A stretch of 64,000 nt of DNA. It comes from Irpex lacteus. Taxonomy: Eukaryota > Basidiomycota > Agaricomycetes > Polyporales > Irpicaceae. Positions within the stretch are counted from its first letter, which is position 1. The number at the start of each line of letters is the position of its first letter. A program made the position numbers and the translations under genes. Location of the stretch: positions 186,001 to 250,000 of the forward strand of contig MQVO02000026.1 of assembly GCA_001986395.2 (NCBI GenBank), read 5' to 3'. Below are positions 56,537 through 64,000 of this stretch, piece by piece. The notes under the pieces were generated by a model. That model ran no database searches, was not told the origin of the DNA, and saw only the letters and a list, made by a program, of their open reading frames with translations.

Positions 56537-57333
56537 TCAGGCTGCGTTCTTTGTTAATACGACATGCTTGAGATCAATATCTCCAAGAGCCTTCAGCCTC
56601 GAGATGTACCCATCGAGCCACGGAGTGGCTGCAACACCAGCATCGAATTCCTGCATAAATTTGCAGATAAATCAGCTCCGTGTCTTGCGTTGACCAAGTC
56701 TCAATACTAATCCACATACCTCCATACTATTCCACCCGAACGTCACCGCAATCTTCCTCTCATCCTCCAACGTCGCCCCGAATCCACCACGGCCGTCGAC
56801 CCACCTGCTTGCTAACGCTCTTTCTACTAACTCGGACAGGATCGCGTCGAACTCCTTCTTGTCCGCCCCTTCCTTCAAAGTCCAGAATGCGATCTCTGTG
56901 AGGGGTGCCTCGAAGGCGGTCTGGGGAGTCTCTGTAGAGAGAATGGCGTGATAGACAAAGTCGAGCTTGGCTGCCCCTTCGTTGAAAGACTTGAGCACCT
57001 CAGGGTAGAGATCCTTGTTCTCTTTGAGAGTTTGATGGGCGGCCATCGACTCCCAGACTAGATAGATACTCTTAGTAGTCCGTAGCTATGACTCAGCAAA
57101 TGAGACGTACGGATCGCAGCATACCAGACCTCGGAGTCTTGAACTTCAGTGCCGTAGTACGTACTGTAAAACGTAACGTGAGCATACAAGCGTTCGAGCA
57201 GAACCGAGGAGACGTACGCGATATGTCCGTCAGCCTTGTCGACAATGTCAAGGACAGCACGGATAGACTCGATGCCCTCGGCCTTGAACTTGTCGCTCTT
57301 GATGGCGCGTATGATTTCGACGGTGGGTGCCAT
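56537..57333 (-). CDS. Dimeric alpha/beta-barrel (ABM-like) protein, paralog 2
   Basis: Four exons (57333-57218, 57163-57111, 57057-56720, 56650-56537) give 206 residues. The first three exons are exactly as long (116, 53, 338 nt) as in paralogs 1 and 3. Matching blocks are MAPTVEIIRAIKSDKFKAEG, KADGHIATYYGTEVQDSEVW, LWESMAAHQTLKENKDLYPE, FWTLKEGADKKEF, GRGGFGATLEDERKIAVTFG and DLKHVVLTKNAA. It is the most diverged of the three: the HH pair in the ETVGHHKAL block of paralogs 1 and 3 is AH here. Function unknown, with the same barrel-type fold inferred. TATAAATA lies about 80 bp upstream. Confidence 0.82.
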
Positions 57334-57411
57334 AGCAGTAGATATGGTGCGAAGGTATAGTCTGCGAAATGTGGGTTGAAGAGTGAGGTGAACTCTCTCA
57401 AGCCCAGAGGT

Positions 57412-57419
57412 TATTTATA
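57412..57419 (-). promoter_or_regulatory. TATA box of barrel paralog 2
   Basis: TATAAATA on the complement, about 80 bp before the ATG at 57333. Confidence 0.55.
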
Positions 57420-58957
57420 CTCGTTGGACCAACCCCTCCTTTTTGCAGGAGAGATTAGGAATCAACCTGGAGGACTTAAATGTCGCACGAGTCATGCATA
57501 TTCGTCTGCGAGGGCCACGATAGCACCACGGCAAGAGTACGCGTATGCTTTTAGATCGAAATAGCCACTATCCGAGCAGCCCGAGACGTATGTGATGCCT
57601 GTGCAATGGCGAATCCGCCATTTGGGTGAGCCTCTGAACTCGCGTTATGCAAAACGTGATATTATATGCCTACCTATGAAAGGGTGCCACTATACCGCCA
57701 ACAGTGAAATCTGTGTCTGTACACTCCAGAAAAATCTGGTGAACGAGCAAAGCGAGAGGTCAAGTCTGATTATATTGATACAAACACGTACCATTGCTCC
57801 ATTTATTTGGACCCAGAATAGCCCAGTAGACGAGATCGTTAGCGTTTACCGGGGATGTCGGGGGAGTGCAGAGTCCATTGTTAGTTTAGACCAAGGATCT
57901 TGAGGACTTTGGAAGGTGAAAAAACGATCAAGGAACATGCGCAGCGTGTCACTCACCATGATATTTCGGTACTTTCGGAATGTATTCGTACATATGGGTG
58001 AGTAAAACAGGACTCGCACGCACAACGTAGTATGGAATGGCCCTGTCCGAATTATAATCGACGGGTCACCTTCGGGGGTCTCGGTGAAGTCTGGCAGTAG
58101 CTCGTGTGCACAGGTGAGTCAAGGGGGCGAATTTCGGGGCCACATACCGTGAAAATCGCAGTACAGTACAGTCATATCTGCTCAGGACATTGCAAGAAGT
58201 CTGCTGTTGGCGTCCTTCGCCTCATGTTGACAGTCGATTCACATCGAAGCAATTACATCGTCTCCTATATTATGCATGTGATCGCAAAGAATTATAATCT
58301 GAAAGGCTTTGAATAGGATGGGTACGCGTAGCATGTAAATGAACGCACCATGAAAGCCCACACGAAACACGATCGTCTGGTACTGTATTATTCTACAATT
58401 CCCCATGCCAGCGGTACGCGACAATTGGTCCCGGCTTATTTCTAGGAAAAAAAAAATTGGGCAGTCTCTGGTAGTAACCCGTACGTGCTTTGAACGATAC
58501 AGCACTTTCTCTTATAGTCTGGTGATACGTCAGCCGTAAACAATATTAATGAGATTCGGCGTACCAGTGAGTCTTTTGCAAGTAGATACCACGCTGGTGA
58601 AGATCCCTGAAATTGGTTAATCAAGTAAAGACGTCTTTAAAGCCATGGCATACTTAATTGCCATGACTTGGGAATCCCTTCAAGGGGAGCTGAGGAATGT
58701 AAGTCTGGTGGTGGTGGCTATGCTTAGCAGTGAGAACGAGTCGACGTTGAATGCGAGCCTGAGAAGCATCGATCCGATCTGCAGTCAAATTGAACTGATC
58801 TTCCATCAGGAGTCGAACCGACAAGATGATCGCTTAGCTCGGAGCGTTAACCACCGATGCTCTTGACCATCACCATGCTCAACAAAGGTGGAGGAAATAC
58901 ATTAATATTGACAAGGTTTATTGATATGAAGGTACAGGCCGGCCATATCTGTCTCAA
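57420..58957. other. Stretch without a recognised gene
   Basis: About 1.5 kb with short open frames only. A tRNA B-box-like match near 58810 does not fold as a tRNA (see rejected items). Confidence 0.4.
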
Positions 58958-59765
58958 TTACTTGCTTTGATACTTCTTGAGCACGGTGAGCTTGAGGTCT
59001 ATGTCTGACAGAGCCCCCAGCTTCTTACGACCCTCGAGAACCTCCGGGGGTACTGACGCAAAGACTTTCTCGAACTCCTGTTGTTCATGACTGGTTAATA
59101 CACCCATAACGTTAACAAAGTTATATAGCCAGTTGCGTACCTCTTTGCTATCCCACCCGAGAACAATAGCGAACTTCCTCTCATCTTCCACGATAGGGCC
59201 CCATCCTCCCCTATTTTTGACCGCATCGGTCGCCAATATTGGGGCAACGAATTTGGACAAAACACCCTTGAATTCCTCCACATCGGTGCCCTCCTTCAAG
59301 GTAAAAATCACGAACTCCGTTATAGGAGCTTTCAGGGCATCCTCGGGAGTAGGAGTGGAAAGATGGGTGTGTTGCACGAACTCGATCTTGGCAGCGCTTT
59401 CACCAATAGACTTGCCCATTATAGAGTAGAGTTCTTTGTTGTCAACCAAGGCTTTGTGGTGGCCAACGGTTTCCCACACTGCACCGTGTATCAATGATGA
59501 GTCAACTTACTCTAGCAGAGAATAGTTGTGAGTAGGACGTACAAATTGCACCATACCACTTGTTGGGATCCTGAATCTCCGTACCAAAATACGAACTGGA
59601 GTAATGATAAGTATGATTGGATTTCATCAGAGTTTCACAGAATGCCTACGCTATGTGTCCATCGACCTTATTCAGGATGTCAAGGCCCTCGCGAGAAGCC
59701 TCAATACCCTCGGCCTTGAAACGATCGGTTCCAATGGCACGGAATATCTCGAGAGCGGGTGCCAT
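58958..59765 (-). CDS. Dimeric alpha/beta-barrel (ABM-like) protein, paralog 3
   Basis: Four exons (59765-59650, 59595-59543, 59478-59141, 59077-58958) give 208 residues. It is closest to paralog 1: MAPALEIFRAIGTDRFKAEG, NKVDGHIASYFGTEIQDPNK, WYGAILWETVGHHKALVDNK, FTLKEGTDVEEF, NRGGWGPIVEDERKFAIVLG and DLKLTVLKKYQSK. Exons 1-3 have the same lengths as in the paralogs. Paralogs 1 and 3 flank the more diverged paralog 2, all on the minus strand, so the array grew by at least two duplications. No signal peptide or catalytic motif is seen, and the substrate, if any, is unknown. TATATAAA lies about 90 bp upstream. Confidence 0.82.
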
Positions 59766-59851
59766 TTCTAATATTCAGTGACGACGATAGTTGCGACCTA
59801 AGAGGTGAGAGTAAGTGGTGTATTCGTGAGCAGAGAACACGACCCAAACCC

Positions 59852-59859
59852 TTTATATA
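59852..59859 (-). promoter_or_regulatory. TATA box of barrel paralog 3
   Basis: TATATAAA on the complement, about 90 bp before the ATG at 59765. Confidence 0.55.
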
Positions 59860-60618
59860 GAACCAGGCGGGACCACATTGACGTGATGTCATTTCCTCTA
59901 GTCTCCCAAAAGCACTTACGAATATCCGCAAAATCGGCATTGAAAGTTGATTAGGCATACGGGGTACAAAGGCCAACAAGGCCTCACCGAAGCCACTCGC
60001 CTACGATATCCTCCGAGGAGGCTCTTCTAACTACGTATCAGTGCGGCAGGCATGTACATGCTGCGATGTCCACGATGTACTTATCGGTTCAACAGTGCCG
60101 TGCGGGAACTACTTACTCACCAATCGGCAGGTTCGATCGGATGAGTAAGTAGTGAGCCTGGGCCTCATATGGCAGTCGAACATACTGCAGTTGTGAGCTC
60201 GAGTGTACGATGACACAGTTGGTTCAGTGAGTACTCTACACAGGTGTTCATCCGTGGAACTCACCCGGCTCTCGTACTCACGTTCAAACTTATTGTCGAT
60301 ACCTTGGACCTTATTGAACCGAGAACTTTCACCGTATGCAGTCGCCCCTCACCTAAAAAGTACTGCAATAATCCAATATCATTCATGCGCTGTGTCGATC
60401 CTGTATACTGCGGACGTTAGTAATAAAACCATCGTACATACTCTGAAGTGTCAACCACACCTGCCGTGCCACATACGTCAAGATGATCGAATGACTCGCC
60501 GTAGAGCTCACCGGTATTCCACGAATACATATGCTACCTCATCCAACTAAGGCATCTGTTCTACATTATTATGATGAGATTATCGTACAGTATATCTGTA
60601 CAGCCCTAACGTGGATGC
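59860..60618. other. Intergenic DNA with a hairpin
   Basis: Promoter side of barrel paralog 3 and 3' flank of PRP16. Contains the inverted repeat at 60108-60153 and no recognised gene. Confidence 0.4.
60108..60153. repeat. Inverted repeat, 12 bp arms
   Basis: ACTACTTACTCA and TGAGTAAGTAGT are perfect reverse complements separated by 22 bp, about 345 bp upstream of barrel paralog 3. It could be a regulator site, a hairpin or chance. Confidence 0.45.

Positions 60619-64000
<3,382 letters not shown>

Noticed and set aside
58801..58872. tRNA-like sequence on the minus strand with a perfect B box (GGTTCGACTCC) and GTGGTTAACGC
   Set aside because: The acceptor ends do not pair, the T stem has only two good pairs and no proper anticodon loop with T33 can be drawn. 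At most it is a tRNA relic.

Overview
The window reads as nuclear DNA of a filamentous basidiomycete, most likely an Agaricomycete. Genes are dense and cut by many 40-60 nt GT-AG introns. Several families are typical of mushrooms and relatives: intronless F-box paralogs, a NACHT-WD40 STAND protein, an NRPS-like adenylate-forming reductase and a GPI-anchored fasciclin protein. Most genes were found by joining exons by eye using conserved motifs, reading phase and splice signals. Exon ends given as exact were checked for phase but have no transcript support.

Left part (1-19.9 kb): the 5' part of an F-box gene runs off the left edge on the minus strand. It is followed by an acetate transporter (GPR1/FUN34/YaaH), a long stretch with at most one orphan gene, an NAT9-type N-acetyltransferase, an NAD(P)-dependent aldehyde dehydrogenase, a secreted fasciclin protein, a second F-box gene and a thymine/uracil mismatch DNA glycosylase split over eight exons.

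Middle part (20-47.5 kb): a TA-flanked MITE, then two F-box genes that are duplicates of each other together with about 1.2 kb of upstream DNA, which contains the relic of an unrelated minus-strand gene. A 13-exon mitochondrial HAD-type (HDHD5/CECR5-like) gene sits between the two copies. Next come a mitochondrial DEAD-box helicase (MRH4 type), a small probable TOM-complex subunit, a roughly 1570-residue NACHT-WD40 protein, the Fe-S assembly protein ISA1, a rhodanese plus tyrosine phosphatase protein and an intronless tRNA-Gly(GCC).

Right part (47.5-64 kb): a second, unrelated TA-flanked MITE; an NRPS-like A-T-R reductase of 15 exons with a one-base frameshift near its 3' end; three paralogous alpha/beta-barrel genes on the minus strand with the same exon architecture and each with its own TATA box; and the 3' part of the spliceosomal DEAH helicase PRP16, running off the right edge.

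Two things look least described. One is the F-box family of four members, which shares a roughly 60 bp upstream module with a palindrome about 200 bp before the start codon. The other is the reductase plus alpha/beta-barrel array, which could be a small biosynthetic locus. Housekeeping genes (ISA1, PRP16, MRH4, NAT9, TDG) are interspersed, so this is not a dispensable accessory region.
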